The notes: a model not told the origin generated them from the sequence alone. 64,000 bases of DNA from Paraburkholderia silvatlantica (GCF_003096715.1 NZ_QEOL01000008.1:206428-270427); one strand, 5' to 3'; positions 1 through 9,330 are shown, counted from the stretch's first letter. Made by a program: numbers and translations.

Positions 1-1185
1 CGACAGCAGCACGCGAATGTGCATCTTGTAGGCCTTCGACTCAAGATACTGGAAGAAGCGCTTTACGCCGTACCACTGCGTTTGCCAGCTGCCCTTCCAG
101 TCCGGTGCGCCGTTGATGACCCAGTCGCGCTGCGCCTGCGTCAGTTCCGACCATGCCGTATCGCGCGCAATGCCGGCTTTCGCGGCATAGCGCATCAGGT
201 CGTCCTGGCATTCCTTCCACGCCGGCGTTTGCAGCGGCTTGATCGCGCCGCCGCGCAGCGTCTTGCGCTCGTCGGGAATCACGAGCCCCCAATCCACGCC
301 GATCACGCGGCCAAAACCGCGGCACGCTTCGCAGGCGCCGTAGGCCGAGTTGAACGAGAACAGCGCGGGCTGCGGATCGGCGTAGCGCAGATCGCTGTCC
401 GGGCAATGCAGCCCCGTCGAGAAGCGCCAGATCTGCGGCTCGGCCGCGGCTTCGGCGTCGCCGCTCCCGAGCACGTAAATGTTCACGCGCCCGCTGCCGC
501 GCTTGAGCGAGGCCTCGATCGCCTCGATCGCGCGGCTCTTCTCCACGTTCTGCATGCGGAAACGGTCGGCGACCACGTCGAGCAGCTTGCGCGTGCCTTC
601 GGCGGTCTTCACCTCGCGCTGCGCCTGCACGCGCGTATAGCCGCTCGCGGAGAGCCACTGCGCGACTTCTTCCTCGGTGGCCGTATCGGGCAACTCGACC
701 GGAAACGTCACCACGAGACGCGGATCGCCCGCAGCCGTGCGCGCCATCAGTTCGGCGTAAATCGTCTCAGGCGTGTCGTGCCGCACGGGCTGCGCCGTGA
801 CGCGGTCGAACAGATTCGCGGCGCGCGCGTAGAGCAGCTTCAGGTGGTCGTTCAGCTCCGTCATCGTGCCGACCGTGGAGCGCGAACTGCGCACGGGGTT
901 GGTCTGGTCGATGGCGATGGCGGGCGGCACGCCGTCCACGCGATCGACCTGCGGCCGGTCCATGCGGTCGAGGAACTGGCGCGCGTAGGCGCTGAACGTT
1001 TCGACGTAGCGGCGCTGGCCTTCGGCGTAAAGCGTGTCGAAGACGAGGCTCGACTTGCCCGAGCCCGACGGCCCGGTGACGACCGTCATTTCGCCGGTGT
1101 GCAGGTCGAGGTCGAGGTTCTTGAGGTTGTGCTGGCGGGCACCACGGATTCGGATGGATCGGTTTTCGCTCACTTGCGCTGGCAT
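1..1185 (-). CDS. uvrA: UvrA-type excinuclease ATPase, N-terminal part (cut by window edge)
   Basis: The 395 codons visible are the N-terminal part of a UvrA protein, the DNA-damage sensor of nucleotide excision repair. Seen: RIRGARQHNLKN near the start, a Walker A motif GPSGSGKSS, the UvrA-typical stretch FDTLYAEGQRRYVE, SYARQFL, the RSTVGTMTEL region, and SFNSAYGACEACRGFG with the zinc-binding CxxC. The start is an ATG at 1185; a GTG at 1173 is the alternative. Sequence details (GPSGSGKSSLVF where housekeeping UvrA usually has GLSGSGKSSLAF, and PPAIAIDQTNPVRSSRSTVGT) suggest a paralogue rather than the main uvrA. Burkholderia carry a very long tandem UvrA-like protein that begins much like this, but only the rest of the gene could confirm that. 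A LexA box lies about 130 bp upstream. UvrA family: high confidence; paralogue status: inference. Confidence 0.93.
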   Translation of the reverse strand, partial: MPAQVSENRSIRIRGARQHNLKNLDLDLHTGEMTVVTGPSGSGKSSLVFDTLYAEGQRRYVETFSAYARQFLDRMDRPQVDRVDGVPPAIAIDQTNPVRSSRSTVGTMTELNDHLKLLYARAANLFDRVTAQPVRHDTPETIYAELMARTAAGDPRLVVTFPVELPDTATEEEVAQWLSASGYTRVQAQREVKTAEGTRKLLDVVADRFRMQNVEKSRAIEAIEASLKRGSGRVNIYVLGSGDAEAAAEPQIWRFSTGLHCPDSDLRYADPQPALFSFNSAYGACEACRGFGRVIGVDWGLVIPDERKTLRGGAIKPLQTPAWKECQDDLMRYAAKAGIARDTAWSELTQAQRDWVINGAPDWKGSWQTQWYGVKRFFQYLESKAYKMHIRVLLS

Positions 1186-1317
1186 TCCGGCTGGATCACA
1201 CGCGTGGGGCCGGGCGGCGCGCGAAATGGGGCAAATACGCGGCGCGGCCCGGCAACTTGCAGCGCGGCGCGCGCGGGAAAGTCGGCGCGCGGCCCTGGCT
1301 GTCAGGCTAGGATTCTA

Positions 1318-1333
1318 CTGTATATTTATACAG
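1318..1333. promoter_or_regulatory. LexA (SOS) box
   Basis: CTGTATATTTATACAG fits the proteobacterial SOS consensus CTGT-N8-ACAG with an AT-rich centre, and the outer flank begins TA as in the classical TACTG. It lies between the end of the TPR/glycosyltransferase gene and the uvrA-like gene on the minus strand, about 130 bp before its start. It therefore most likely makes that gene damage-inducible. Confidence 0.85.
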
Positions 1334-1399
1334 CACGCTGGATGGCCATTCGGTCAAGTCCCGGCCGCCGGTTGCCCCGTATTTGCGCGCCGGATCGCC

Positions 1400-3754
1400 C
1401 TATTGCGCCGCGCAACGCCACATACCCTCGTACGCCGCCTCGACGCCGCGCGCAAAACGCTCGCCGTCCATGAGCGGCGAGCCCGCCATGCGCCCGCGCA
1501 GCGTTGCGCGCAGATTCGCGAGGCGCGGCAGGTCGTTCGCGAGACTCACCGCCGTCTCTACGAACGCGTCGTCGGAATCGGCGGCCAGTTCGGCGAGGCC
1601 GAGGTTCGCCAGCTGGCTCAAGCCCGCGCGCCCCGCCACCGTCGGCCCGATCCGCGTGACGACGGGCACGCCCATCCACAACGCGTCGAGCGACGTGGTA
1701 TGGCCGTTATAGGGCAAGGTATCGAGCCCAAGGTCGATCTCGTGATAGCTGCGCAAATAATCGGCGCGCGGCCGGAACGGCAGGAAGCGCACGCGCGCCG
1801 GGGCGATGCCGGCCTGCGCGAGCCGCTGCGCCAGGCCGCGTCTCGCTTCGCCCTCGGCGGCCATGAGCACGAGGCGCGCGGCAGGCAAGCGGGCGAATAC
1901 GCGGGCCCACAGGTTCAGCGTCGTATCGGTGAGCTTGCACGGGTTGTTCAGGCTGCCGAACGTGACGTACCCCGTGCTCGATGCCGGCAGCGCATTCACT
2001 TCGGGTTCCAAAGCAAGCGGGTCATAACACCAGAACGTGTGCGGCAAACGCCACGACTTTTCGCTGTAGTAGCGGTCGTGCACCGGCGGATCGAGCCATG
2101 GATCGGTAAGGCGCCAGTCCACCGCGCCGATTCCGGTCGTGCCGGGATAGGCGAGCCAGGCGACCTGCACCGGCGCCGGCTTGCGTGCGAACAGGAGAGG
2201 CCGGCCATCGGACATGTGCATCGTGAGATCGACGAGGATATCGATGCCGTCCGCGCGGATCTGCTCCGCCAGCGCCGCATCGCTCAACGTGCGCACGTCG
2301 TGCCACTTGTCGACGTACGCGGCGAGACGTGCGGTCGTCGCATCGGGTCTGACCACGCTCGCATATGCGTGAATCTCGAAGCGCGTGCGGTCGTGATGCG
2401 CCAGGAGCGGCGTCATGAACAATGCCTGGCAATGCTCACGAAAATCGCCCGATACGTAGCCGATGCGCAAGTGCCGTCCGGCCGCGGTATCGACGGGCAC
2501 CTGCATACGTTGCGCGCCGAGCGGCGCTTCGTGCTGCGCGGACCAGCGTCTCGCCTCGTCGAGAATCACCTGCGGATCTTCGGCCTGGAACGACAGCGCG
2601 TACAGTAAATTGCTGTGCGCGATGAGGTTGCCGGGCTCGCTCGCCACGGCCCGGCGAAAGCATTTGATGCCTTCGTCCAGGTCCCCGCAGTCCTTGAACA
2701 CGTTGCCGAGATTGTTGAGCGTGGCCGAGCGCGATGGATCGAGGTCGAGGGCCTGGCGCAACAGCGCTTGCGCCTCGTCCAGGTTGCCGAGCGTGCGCAT
2801 CAGGTTGGCGGCGTTGTTGAACGCATCGACGAAATCGGGCCGGACGCAGATGGCCGCCTCGTACGCTTCGCGTGCAGCCGGGTAATCGCCCAGATCGCGG
2901 CAGACATTCCCCAGGTTGTTGGCCGCTTGCGCATGCGCTGGGTCGAGCGCGAGCGCGCGGCGATATTGCGCTTCGGCGTCGCGCAGACGGCCGCGCGCCT
3001 GCAGCGCAACGCCATAGTTGTAGGCCGCATGCGCGATAGGTGGAACGATTGCCGCCGCGCGTTCGAGCAAAGGCAATGCCTCGTCGAGATGCTCGAGGCG
3101 CGTCAGCAGCACGCCGAGGTTGATCATCGCGACTGCCGTGTCCGGCGCGGCCGCCAATGCGGCGCGCAGGCTTTCGAGCGCCTCCTCGTCCCGCCCCGCC
3201 TCCTGCAGCAGCGTGCCAAGGTTCGTCAATGCGCTGGCATCGCCCGGTTGCAACGCGAGCGCGCGGCGGTACGCGGCCTGAGCCTCGCCGGAATCGCCGA
3301 GCAAACGCAGGCAATTGCCGAGGTTGTTGCAGGCGTCGGCCCGGTTCGCTTCGCGCTCCAGTGCCGCCCGCCACGCCTGCACCGCTTCCGCCAGCGCACC
3401 CTGCGCCTGCAGCGCCGAGCCGAACCCGCACCAGAGATCGGCGGAGGACGCGTCCTCGGCCAGCAGTCCGCGATAGACCTCCGCCGCTTCGGCATGGCGT
3501 GCGGCCATGGCGTAGGCCTGCCCCAACCCCTCGCGGCAGCGCCGCTGACCGGGCTCGACGGCGAGCGCGCGCTGCAGCCAGCCGATCGCATCGCCCGGCA
3601 CGCCTTCCTGCAAACCGATCACGCCGAGCCGAAACATCGCACCCGCGTGGGTTGCATCGGCTTCGAGCATTTGCATGTACAACTGACGCGCGCGCGGCAG
3701 GTCACCGGCGAAATGGCTCTCGCTGGCGCGCTCGTAAAGGGAGTCGTTCTGCAT
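1400..3754 (-). CDS. TPR-repeat O-linked GlcNAc transferase-like protein (GT41)
   Basis: A 784-residue protein. The first half, to about residue 385, is a run of tetratricopeptide repeats of the W-x-G-x-x-L/A-x-x-Y type (many copies of ALxxxPxxAxAxxNLG). The second half is the SPINDLY/OGT-like glycosyltransferase 41 domain, with [40 protein letters not shown], the nucleotide-sugar segment RVRFLPFR and [22 protein letters not shown]. Bacterial members transfer sugars onto proteins such as flagellin or adhesins; the acceptor here is unknown. I chose the ATG at 3754; an in-frame GTG at 3763 is possible. It is divergent from adhP across about 230 bp of AT-richer DNA. Family is clear, substrate is not. 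Confidence 0.9.
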   Translation of the reverse strand: MQNDSLYERASESHFAGDLPRARQLYMQMLEADATHAGAMFRLGVIGLQEGVPGDAIGWLQRALAVEPGQRRCREGLGQAYAMAARHAEAAEVYRGLLAEDASSADLWCGFGSALQAQGALAEAVQAWRAALEREANRADACNNLGNCLRLLGDSGEAQAAYRRALALQPGDASALTNLGTLLQEAGRDEEALESLRAALAAAPDTAVAMINLGVLLTRLEHLDEALPLLERAAAIVPPIAHAAYNYGVALQARGRLRDAEAQYRRALALDPAHAQAANNLGNVCRDLGDYPAAREAYEAAICVRPDFVDAFNNAANLMRTLGNLDEAQALLRQALDLDPSRSATLNNLGNVFKDCGDLDEGIKCFRRAVASEPGNLIAHSNLLYALSFQAEDPQVILDEARRWSAQHEAPLGAQRMQVPVDTAAGRHLRIGYVSGDFREHCQALFMTPLLAHHDRTRFEIHAYASVVRPDATTARLAAYVDKWHDVRTLSDAALAEQIRADGIDILVDLTMHMSDGRPLLFARKPAPVQVAWLAYPGTTGIGAVDWRLTDPWLDPPVHDRYYSEKSWRLPHTFWCYDPLALEPEVNALPASSTGYVTFGSLNNPCKLTDTTLNLWARVFARLPAARLVLMAAEGEARRGLAQRLAQAGIAPARVRFLPFRPRADYLRSYHEIDLGLDTLPYNGHTTSLDALWMGVPVVTRIGPTVAGRAGLSQLANLGLAELAADSDDAFVETAVSLANDLPRLANLRATLRGRMAGSPLMDGERFARGVEAAYEGMWRCAAQ

Positions 3755-3981
3755 CGGGCTCACTGAATTCGTGCAACGGAGTCGTTACCAAACCTTATTC
3801 AATATTAACGGCAGTTTCTTTCGAAAACTTCTCACCCGCTTTGTTACCAACTATTGAGCAAGTTCATCGCACGCGAAAATCCTTTCCTTCAAACTCGAAA
3901 GGCAGGCGGACGTGCGGCGACACCGCGATGCGCAACGCATCCGGCCGCACACCGCCATTCAGCCTCGACAGGAGCCCGACG

Positions 3982-5010
3982 ATGAGCAAGACGATGCAAG
4001 CCGCGGTAGTCCGCGCATTTGGCAAACCCCTCATACTGGAGGAAGTGGCCGTCCCCACCCCGGGACCCGGCGAACTACTCGTGAAAATCGAAGCGTGCGG
4101 CGTGTGCCACACGGACCTGCACGCCGCGCACGGTGACTGGCCCGTGAAGCCGCAGCCGCCGTTCATTCCCGGTCACGAGGGCGTGGGTTACGTCGTGGGT
4201 GTGGGCGCGGGCGTCACGCACGTGAAGGAAGGCGATCGCGTAGGCATTCCGTGGCTCTACTCGGCATGCGGCCATTGCGAACATTGCCTCGGCGGTTGGG
4301 AAACGCTTTGCGAGCAGCAGCAGAACACCGGCTATTCGGTCAATGGCGGCTTCGCTCAATATGCAAAGGCCGACGCGAATTACGTGGGCCTGCTGCCGAA
4401 AAATATCGATTTCATCGACATTGCGCCCGTGCTGTGCGCCGGTGTGACGGTCTACAAGGGCCTGAAAGTCACCGACACGCGCCCCGGCAACTGGGTCGTG
4501 ATTTCCGGCGTGGGCGGCCTCGGCCACATGGCCGTGCAATACGCGCGCGCGATGGGGCTCAACGTCGCTGCCGTCGATGTCGACGATACGAAACTCGAAC
4601 TGGCGAAACGCCTCGGCGCGACCGTGACGGTCAACGCGAAAAACACCGATCCCGCTGCGTATCTGAAGAAGGAAATTGGCGGCGCGCACGGCGTGCTCGT
4701 TACCGCGGTCTCGCCCATTGCGTTTTCGCAGGCGCTCGGCATGGTGCGCCGGGGCGGCACGGTGTCGTTGAACGGGCTGCCGCCCGGCGACTTCCCGCTG
4801 CCGATCTTCGACATGGTGCTAGGCGGGGTGACGGTGCGCGGCTCGATCGTCGGCACGCGGCTCGACCTCGAAGAGTCGCTGATGTTCGCGCAGGAAGGCA
4901 AGGTCAGGGCAACCGTCTCCACCGACAAGCTGGAGAACATCAACGACGTGTTCGCGCGCATGGAGCGAGGCGCGATCGAAGGCCGCGTCGTGCTCGATAT
5001 GGCGGGCTAG
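3982..5010 (+). CDS. adhP: Zinc-dependent alcohol dehydrogenase AdhP
   Basis: A 342-residue medium-chain alcohol dehydrogenase that oxidises ethanol and other primary alcohols with NAD+. Seen: the catalytic zinc site CGVCHTDLH and GHEGVGYV, the structural zinc loop with four cysteines ([15 protein letters not shown]), and the Rossmann motif [13 protein letters not shown] near residue 180. Length and sequence match the AdhP class. The ATG at 3982 follows an AGGAG ribosome site about 8 bases upstream. An open frame continues far upstream but antisense to the neighbouring gene, so the longer start was not used. The gene is monocistronic, and a hairpin separates it from the convergent gene downstream. 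Confidence 0.95.
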   Translation: MSKTMQAAVVRAFGKPLILEEVAVPTPGPGELLVKIEACGVCHTDLHAAHGDWPVKPQPPFIPGHEGVGYVVGVGAGVTHVKEGDRVGIPWLYSACGHCEHCLGGWETLCEQQQNTGYSVNGGFAQYAKADANYVGLLPKNIDFIDIAPVLCAGVTVYKGLKVTDTRPGNWVVISGVGGLGHMAVQYARAMGLNVAAVDVDDTKLELAKRLGATVTVNAKNTDPAAYLKKEIGGAHGVLVTAVSPIAFSQALGMVRRGGTVSLNGLPPGDFPLPIFDMVLGGVTVRGSIVGTRLDLEESLMFAQEGKVRATVSTDKLENINDVFARMERGAIEGRVVLDMAG

Positions 5011-5032
5011 GCGGCGCGCAAGCGCTCGATGA

Positions 5033-5070
5033 AAACGCGCCGGACACCGCAGCAAAGCGATGTCCGGCGC
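5033..5070 (-). terminator. Rho-independent terminator between convergent genes
   Basis: A 10-bp perfect stem (GCGCCGGACA at 5037-5046 with its complement at 5061-5070) is followed on the minus strand by TTTTC. It should end transcripts of the small monooxygenase operon and may also stop adhP read-through. Confidence 0.7.
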
Positions 5071-5097
5071 TCGCCAGTCACGCAAACGAACGCGGCG

Positions 5098-5397
5098 TCA
5101 ATCCGCTACGTCCACGCCCGTCAATGTCTGCACCTCGGGCGGCTGTGCCACCCACGCACCGATCTTCGCGCGGTACGCAGCATAGTGGGCGCTGTCGCGA
5201 TGCGCCTGCACCGCGGCTTCATCGACATAGGCCTCGTAGAGGTAAAAACCCGGCGCGCCATCGGCGCGGCGCAGCAGGTCGTAGCGCAGATTGCCCGGCT
5301 CCTTGCGCGTCTGCGCGACCATGTCGCGCGTCAACGCTTCCACTTCGGCGACATGCTCGGGCTTGGGTGTAATGCTCGCGATTAGATAGACAGTCAT
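5098..5397 (-). CDS. Antibiotic-biosynthesis-monooxygenase (ABM) fold protein, putative quinol monooxygenase
   Basis: A 99-residue single-domain protein of the ABM/YgiN type: a dimeric ferredoxin-like fold that oxidises quinols or binds reactive aromatics without a cofactor. Seen: LIASITPKPEHVAEVEALT, the E-PGNLRYDL strand, and FYLYEAYVDEAAVQAHRDSAHY, which is diagnostic of the family. The ATG at 5397 has GAGGGA at the right distance. It lies 52 bp after the Old Yellow Enzyme gene in the same direction and is probably the last gene of that stress operon. A role in removing quinones or electrophiles fits the neighbours but is inferred. Confidence 0.85.
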   Translation of the reverse strand: MTVYLIASITPKPEHVAEVEALTRDMVAQTRKEPGNLRYDLLRRADGAPGFYLYEAYVDEAAVQAHRDSAHYAAYRAKIGAWVAQPPEVQTLTGVDVAD

Positions 5398-5449
5398 CGG
5401 AATTCCCTCATCGTCAACGGTTTTGCGGATCGGCAAACTTCGGCAATTT

Positions 5450-6547
5450 TCAGCCGGCCTTGTAGCGCTCGAGCCAGTGCGCGTAAGGCGCGGGCAAGGT
5501 CCAGGCGGCGCGTTCGACGCCCAGCTGCTGGGCCGCGAAATACGGCCAGTGCGGATTCGCGAGATGCGCGCGCCCGACCATCACGAGGTCGAGCTGCTCC
5601 TTCGCCACCGTGCCCTCGGCCAGTTCCGGCGTGCCGATCCCCCACGCCGACGACACCGGCAACCCGGTTGCGCGCCGCACCTTTTGTGCGATCGGCGCGA
5701 GGAACGCGGGCGCCCACGGAATCTGCGCGGCGGGCGTGGAGAACCCGACGCTCACGCTCAGCATATCGAGGCCTTCGCGCTTGAAGCCCTTGGCCAGTTC
5801 AATCGATTCGGCGAGCGTTTGCTCGTCGCGGCCATCGTACTCGATCACGCCAAAGCGCGCCGTCAGCGGCAGATGCTCCGGCCAGACCTTGCGCACCGCA
5901 GCCAGCGTTTCCAGCAGGAAACGGCTGCGGTTTTCGAGGCTGCCGCCGTAGGCGTCGTCGCGCTGGTTCGAATGCGTCGAGAAGAAGCTCTGGCCGAGAT
6001 AGCCGTGAGCAAAGTGCAGTTCGAGCCATTCGAAGCCGGCTTCGAGCGCGCGTTTCGCCGCGGCCACGAAGTCCTCGCGCACGCGCGCGATGTCGTCGAG
6101 CGTCATCGCCTTCGGCACCTTCGGCAGATGCGCGCCGAACGCCGTTGCCGAGGGCGCGATGGTCTGCCAGCCGCGCGCATCGCCTTCGGCGATGTGGTCG
6201 TCGCCTTCCCACGGGCGGTTCGCGCTCGCCTTGCGGCCCGCGTGCGCAATCTGGATGCCGGGCACGGCGCCCGCCGCCTTGATCGCGGCGACGGTCGGCT
6301 TGAACGCCTCCCTCTGCACGTCGTTCCACAGGCCCGTGCAACCCGGCGTGATGCGGCCTTCGGGCGAAACCGCCGTCGCCTCGACGATCACGAGGCCCGC
6401 GCCGCCGCGCGCGATCTGCGCGTAGTGGACGTGGTGCCAGTCGTTGATCACGCCATCGACGGCCATGTACTGGCACATCGGCGGCACGGCGATGCGGTTG
6501 CGCAGGGACACGCCCTTGAGCTTGAACGGCTCGAACAATGCGGACAT
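5450..6547 (-). CDS. Old Yellow Enzyme-family NADH:flavin oxidoreductase (YqjM/XenA-like)
   Basis: A 365-residue FMN-dependent ene-reductase that reduces activated C=C bonds of electrophiles such as enones, maleimides and quinones. Seen: PPMCQY with Cys25, the redox-tuning cysteine of YqjM-type enzymes; Gln99 in GIQIAHAGRK; the substrate-binding pair His178 and His181 in ELHFAHGYL; and NQRDDAYGGSLENRSRF. Length is normal for the class. The ATG at 6547 has AGGAG upstream. The gene follows the DJ-1/PfpI gene by 181 bp and precedes the ABM gene by 52 bp, all on the minus strand. With the nearby TetR repressor this resembles the E. coli nemRA arrangement. Enzyme class is confident; the physiological substrate is unknown. 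Confidence 0.93.
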   Translation of the reverse strand: MSALFEPFKLKGVSLRNRIAVPPMCQYMAVDGVINDWHHVHYAQIARGGAGLVIVEATAVSPEGRITPGCTGLWNDVQREAFKPTVAAIKAAGAVPGIQIAHAGRKASANRPWEGDDHIAEGDARGWQTIAPSATAFGAHLPKVPKAMTLDDIARVREDFVAAAKRALEAGFEWLELHFAHGYLGQSFFSTHSNQRDDAYGGSLENRSRFLLETLAAVRKVWPEHLPLTARFGVIEYDGRDEQTLAESIELAKGFKREGLDMLSVSVGFSTPAAQIPWAPAFLAPIAQKVRRATGLPVSSAWGIGTPELAEGTVAKEQLDLVMVGRAHLANPHWPYFAAQQLGVERAAWTLPAPYAHWLERYKAG

Positions 6548-6728
6548 CTACAGCTCCTTTCTTGGCACAGGTCGCGCGGCGCGCGGCATCTGCGCCGGTT
6601 GGCAAAAACGGGATTTCCTTGCGGCAACGCGCAGCCGTACACGCGCGGCGAGAACGGCTCGCAGCGCGGCCGAAGGGAAATAGAGGGAAGCGAACGCACT
6701 CGCGGAAAACGGGCGCGTTCGCGCAGCA

Positions 6729-7412
6729 TCAAGCGCGGCGCAGCGCCGCGAGCAAGGCTTCGGCAACCGGCTCCGACGAAGCCGGGTTCTGGCCCGTGAT
6801 GAGCAGGCCGTCGGTTGCGACGTGCGCTTGCCAGTCGGCGGCCTTGGAGTACTGGCCGCCGGCCGCCTTCAGCATGTCTTCGACGAGGAACGGCACGACG
6901 TCCGTCAACTGCACGGCCGCTTCTTCGTCGTTCGAAAAACCGGTGACCGATTTGCCGGCCACGAGCGGCTTGCCGTCCGCCCCCTTCACGTGACGCAGCA
7001 CACCCGGCGCGTGGCAGACGGCAGCCACCGGCTTGCCCGCGGCGATCGTCTTTTCGATCAGGGCGATCGAAACCGGATCTTCGGCCAGGTCCCAGAGCGG
7101 GCCGTGGCCGCCTGGGTAGAACACGGCGTCGAACGCGCTCGCGTCGATATCGGCAAGACGTTGCGTATTGGCAAGCGCCGTTTGCGCCGCCGTGTCGGAT
7201 GCGAAACGCCGCGTCGCATCGGTCTGCGCGGCGGGATCGCTGCTCTTCGGATCGAGCGGCGGCTGGCCGCCCTTGGGCGAAGCGAGCGTGAGATCGGCGC
7301 CAGCGTCGCGCAGCGCGTAGTACGGCGCGGCGAATTCCTCGAGCCAGAAGCCCGTCTTCTTGCCCGTGTTGCCGAGGTCCTCGTGCGAGGTCAAAACAAT
7401 CAGTACCTTCAT
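6729..7412 (-). CDS. DJ-1/PfpI-superfamily protein (Hsp31/glyoxalase III-like)
   Basis: A 227-residue class I glutamine-amidotransferase-fold protein. Seen: MKVLIVLTSH at the start, GFWLEEFAAPY with the conserved glutamates (residues 25/26), FYPGGHGPLWDL, and the nucleophile elbow AAVCHAPGVL with Cys133 followed by His134. This Glu-Cys-His set is typical of Hsp31/YDR533C-like glyoxalase III and type 1 amidotransferase-domain proteins that detoxify methylglyoxal. The ATG at 7412 has AAGGAA upstream; the open frame continues but without a plausible start. A TetR operator sits 70 bp before the start. First gene of the inferred operon with the ene-reductase and the ABM protein. The glyoxalase role is inferred from family and context. 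Confidence 0.88.
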   Translation of the reverse strand: MKVLIVLTSHEDLGNTGKKTGFWLEEFAAPYYALRDAGADLTLASPKGGQPPLDPKSSDPAAQTDATRRFASDTAAQTALANTQRLADIDASAFDAVFYPGGHGPLWDLAEDPVSIALIEKTIAAGKPVAAVCHAPGVLRHVKGADGKPLVAGKSVTGFSNDEEAAVQLTDVVPFLVEDMLKAAGGQYSKAADWQAHVATDGLLITGQNPASSEPVAEALLAALRRA

Positions 7413-7481
7413 CGGCGTTCCTTTTTGGGTTGGGTTCGGGCGCTCGCACGCCCTTCGGAAACCGGTCTCTTCATGCACTAT

Positions 7482-7496
7482 TAGACCGGTCGTCTA
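7482..7496. promoter_or_regulatory. TetR-family operator, copy 1
   Basis: TAGACCGGTCGTCTA has inverted arms TAGAC/GTCTA around five bases. It lies 70 bp upstream of the DJ-1/PfpI gene and just past the end of the TetR gene. The same arms recur at 8186-8200, in front of the TetR gene itself. Confidence 0.75.
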
Positions 7497-7544
7497 GTTC
7501 TTCCGCACAATGCGCAGCAATCGCGCGCAGTTCACGCGCCGCCG

Positions 7545-8162
7545 CTACTTCGCGTTCGATTGATTGCCCGCAGGCAGGTTCAGCAGAATTCGCGTGGTCG
7601 CCATGGCCGCGTCGAGCGGCTTGCGGTCGCGGTGGATCTTTTCGAGCAGCGTCGCCCCGAGCCACAGTTCGTAGAGCGTCACCGCCATGGTCGCGGCGTC
7701 GTTCACGCCCGCGAGCGAGCCATCCGCGCGCCCTGCCTCGAGACACGCGGCAATGCGCGAGATCGTCGCGTCGGTACCGAGACGCAGCGCCTCGCGCATG
7801 GGCTCGGAAAGGTCGCTCACCTCCGCGCCCAGCTTCACTGCGAGACACTTGCCTACGGGATCGTCGGCGCACTGGATCAGGCGCCAGTCGTCCCAGTAGC
7901 GCATCAGCTTCTCGGCAGCGGTGCCCGGCGCACGCAGCAGCATGTCGTCGAGACGCTCCGCATAGTCGGCGAAATACGACGTGAGCAAGGCTTCGCCGAA
8001 CGCTTCCTTCGAGCCGAAATAGTGATAGAACGACCCTTTGGGCACACCCGCGGCCGCGAGGATCTCATTGAGACCGACCGCGGAAAAGCCCTTGCCCAGC
8101 AGAATGGGCATGGCGGTATCGAGGATGTGTTGCCGCACTTCAACGGCTGCCGCTGCATTCAT
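7545..8162 (-). CDS. TetR-family repressor of the electrophile-stress cassette (NemR-like)
   Basis: A 205-residue TetR/AcrR regulator. The N-terminal helix-turn-helix is clear (AMPILLGKGFSAVGLNEI, then GVPKGSFYHYFGSKEAFGEA near residues 40-60), and the C-terminal half is the variable ligand domain. The ATG at 8162 was preferred to longer forms because the domain starts right after it and the operator lies upstream. Family knowledge: NemR-type repressors sense electrophiles through cysteines and control an ene-reductase and a glyoxalase. Here the regulator is next to exactly such genes, and the operator occurs both in front of itself and in front of the target operon. Autoregulation and target control are strong inferences. 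Confidence 0.88.
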   Translation of the reverse strand: MNAAAAVEVRQHILDTAMPILLGKGFSAVGLNEILAAAGVPKGSFYHYFGSKEAFGEALLTSYFADYAERLDDMLLRAPGTAAEKLMRYWDDWRLIQCADDPVGKCLAVKLGAEVSDLSEPMREALRLGTDATISRIAACLEAGRADGSLAGVNDAATMAVTLYELWLGATLLEKIHRDRKPLDAAMATTRILLNLPAGNQSNAK

Positions 8163-8185
8163 GAGGTGGGATGTTACCGAGCGAT

Positions 8186-8200
8186 TAGACCAGTCGTCTA
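8186..8200. promoter_or_regulatory. TetR-family operator, copy 2 (autoregulatory)
   Basis: TAGACCAGTCGTCTA has the same TAGAC-N5-GTCTA arms as the site at 7482-7496. It lies 24 bp upstream of the TetR start codon, where it would block the repressor's own promoter. Confidence 0.78.
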
Positions 8201-8294
8201 GTAATCTCCCATGACGAGTAATGGCATTGCAGCGCAACCGGTCACATCGACCGCCGCTCTATGAGCGCGTGGCCGTGAAATGCATAGGGCCGCA

Positions 8295-8334
8295 AAAAAG
8301 AAAACGCCGCCGGCCCGAAGGCCTGGCGGCGTTT
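8295..8334 (-). terminator. Terminator of the cyo operon
   Basis: AAACGCCGCC (8302-8311) pairs with GGCGGCGTTT (8325-8334). On the minus strand the stem is followed by a run of T interrupted once (TTTTCTTTTTT). It lies about 55 bp after the cyoD stop. Confidence 0.85.
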
Positions 8335-8388
8335 CCCTTTGCGCTTCACCCGAAGCGGGCGAAGCGCAGGTCCAGCAACGATGCGCGC

Positions 8389-8718
8389 TTAGCGCGACAT
8401 CATGTTCATGCTGACGTTGTGCATGACCCACAGCGTGCCGACGACCACGATCAGGACCGTCAACACCGTGAAGCCGAATGCCGTCACGTTCCAGCGCTGA
8501 CCCGACGACGTGTTCATGTGCAGGAAGAACACGAGGTGAACCACGATCTGCACCGCAGCCAGCACGGCGAGGCCGAGCAGCGCGGTTTCGCGCGGGAAGC
8601 CGCCGTGCAGCACGAGCCAGAACGAAGCGGCCGTGAGCACCACCGCCAGGACGAAACCTGCCAGGTAGCTGCCTACGCTGCCATGGCTTTCTTCTTCATG
8701 GATGGAATGAGCACTCAT
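8389..8718 (-). CDS. cyoD: Cytochrome bo3 ubiquinol oxidase subunit IV
   Basis: A 109-residue protein with three hydrophobic segments (LAGFVLAVVLTAASFWLVL; LLGLAVLAAVQIVVHLVFFLHM; VLTVLIVVVGTLWVM). It matches CyoD, the small subunit that helps assemble the quinol oxidase. The N-terminus is His/Glu-rich, as usual. The cyoC stop and the cyoD ATG are directly adjacent (TAAATG), so the two are translationally linked. Last gene of the cyoABCD operon; no cyoE (heme O synthase) follows. Confidence 0.95.
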   Translation of the reverse strand: MSAHSIHEEESHGSVGSYLAGFVLAVVLTAASFWLVLHGGFPRETALLGLAVLAAVQIVVHLVFFLHMNTSSGQRWNVTAFGFTVLTVLIVVVGTLWVMHNVSMNMMSR

Positions 8719-9330
8719 TTAGATCACGCTCGCAAGATAAACAAAGGAGAACACGCAGATCCAGACGATGTCCAGAAAGTGCCAGAAGAGGCTCAGGCAC
8801 GTCAGGCGGCGCAGTTCGCGCTCGCCCAGCGTCGGGGCCTTCACGGCCTGAACCATCAGGACGATCATCCAGATCATGCCCATCGTCACGTGGATACCGT
8901 GGGTGGCAACCAGCGTGAAGAACGACGAGAGGAACGCGCTGCGCTGCGGGCCGTTGCCCTCGGCGATCATGTGCGCGAATTCATGCAGTTCGAAGTACAG
9001 GAACGTTGCGCCCAGCAGGAAGGTGATCGCCAGCCAGCCCAGCACTTGACCCTTGCGCTGCTTGTGCGCGCCGATCATCGCGAAACCGTACGTGATGGAC
9101 GACAGCAGCAGCACGGCCGTTTCCATGGCCACGCCCGGAATGTCGAACAGGTCCTTGCCCGTCGGGCCGCCTGCGAACTGGTTCTGCATCACGGCGAACA
9201 CTGCGAACAGCGAGCCGAACAGAATACAGTCCGTCATCAGGTACAGCCAGAAGCCGAACACCGAGTGTGACGGCGGGTGATCGTGGTGATCGTGCTCCGC
9301 GAGTGCGGCCGCACTTGTTTTCGTCAACAT
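8719..9330 (-). CDS. cyoC: Cytochrome bo3 ubiquinol oxidase subunit III
   Basis: A 203-residue membrane protein with five transmembrane helices and family motifs (FGFWLYLMTDCILFGSLFAVF; YFELHEFAHMI; VATHGIHVTMGMIW). It is the heme-free subunit III that stabilises the oxidase. Its ATG overlaps the cyoB stop (ATGA). The N-terminal AEHDHHDHPP segment is histidine-rich, a common feature in betaproteobacterial CyoC. Confidence 0.96.
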   Translation of the reverse strand: MLTKTSAAALAEHDHHDHPPSHSVFGFWLYLMTDCILFGSLFAVFAVMQNQFAGGPTGKDLFDIPGVAMETAVLLLSSITYGFAMIGAHKQRKGQVLGWLAITFLLGATFLYFELHEFAHMIAEGNGPQRSAFLSSFFTLVATHGIHVTMGMIWMIVLMVQAVKAPTLGERELRRLTCLSLFWHFLDIVWICVFSFVYLASVI

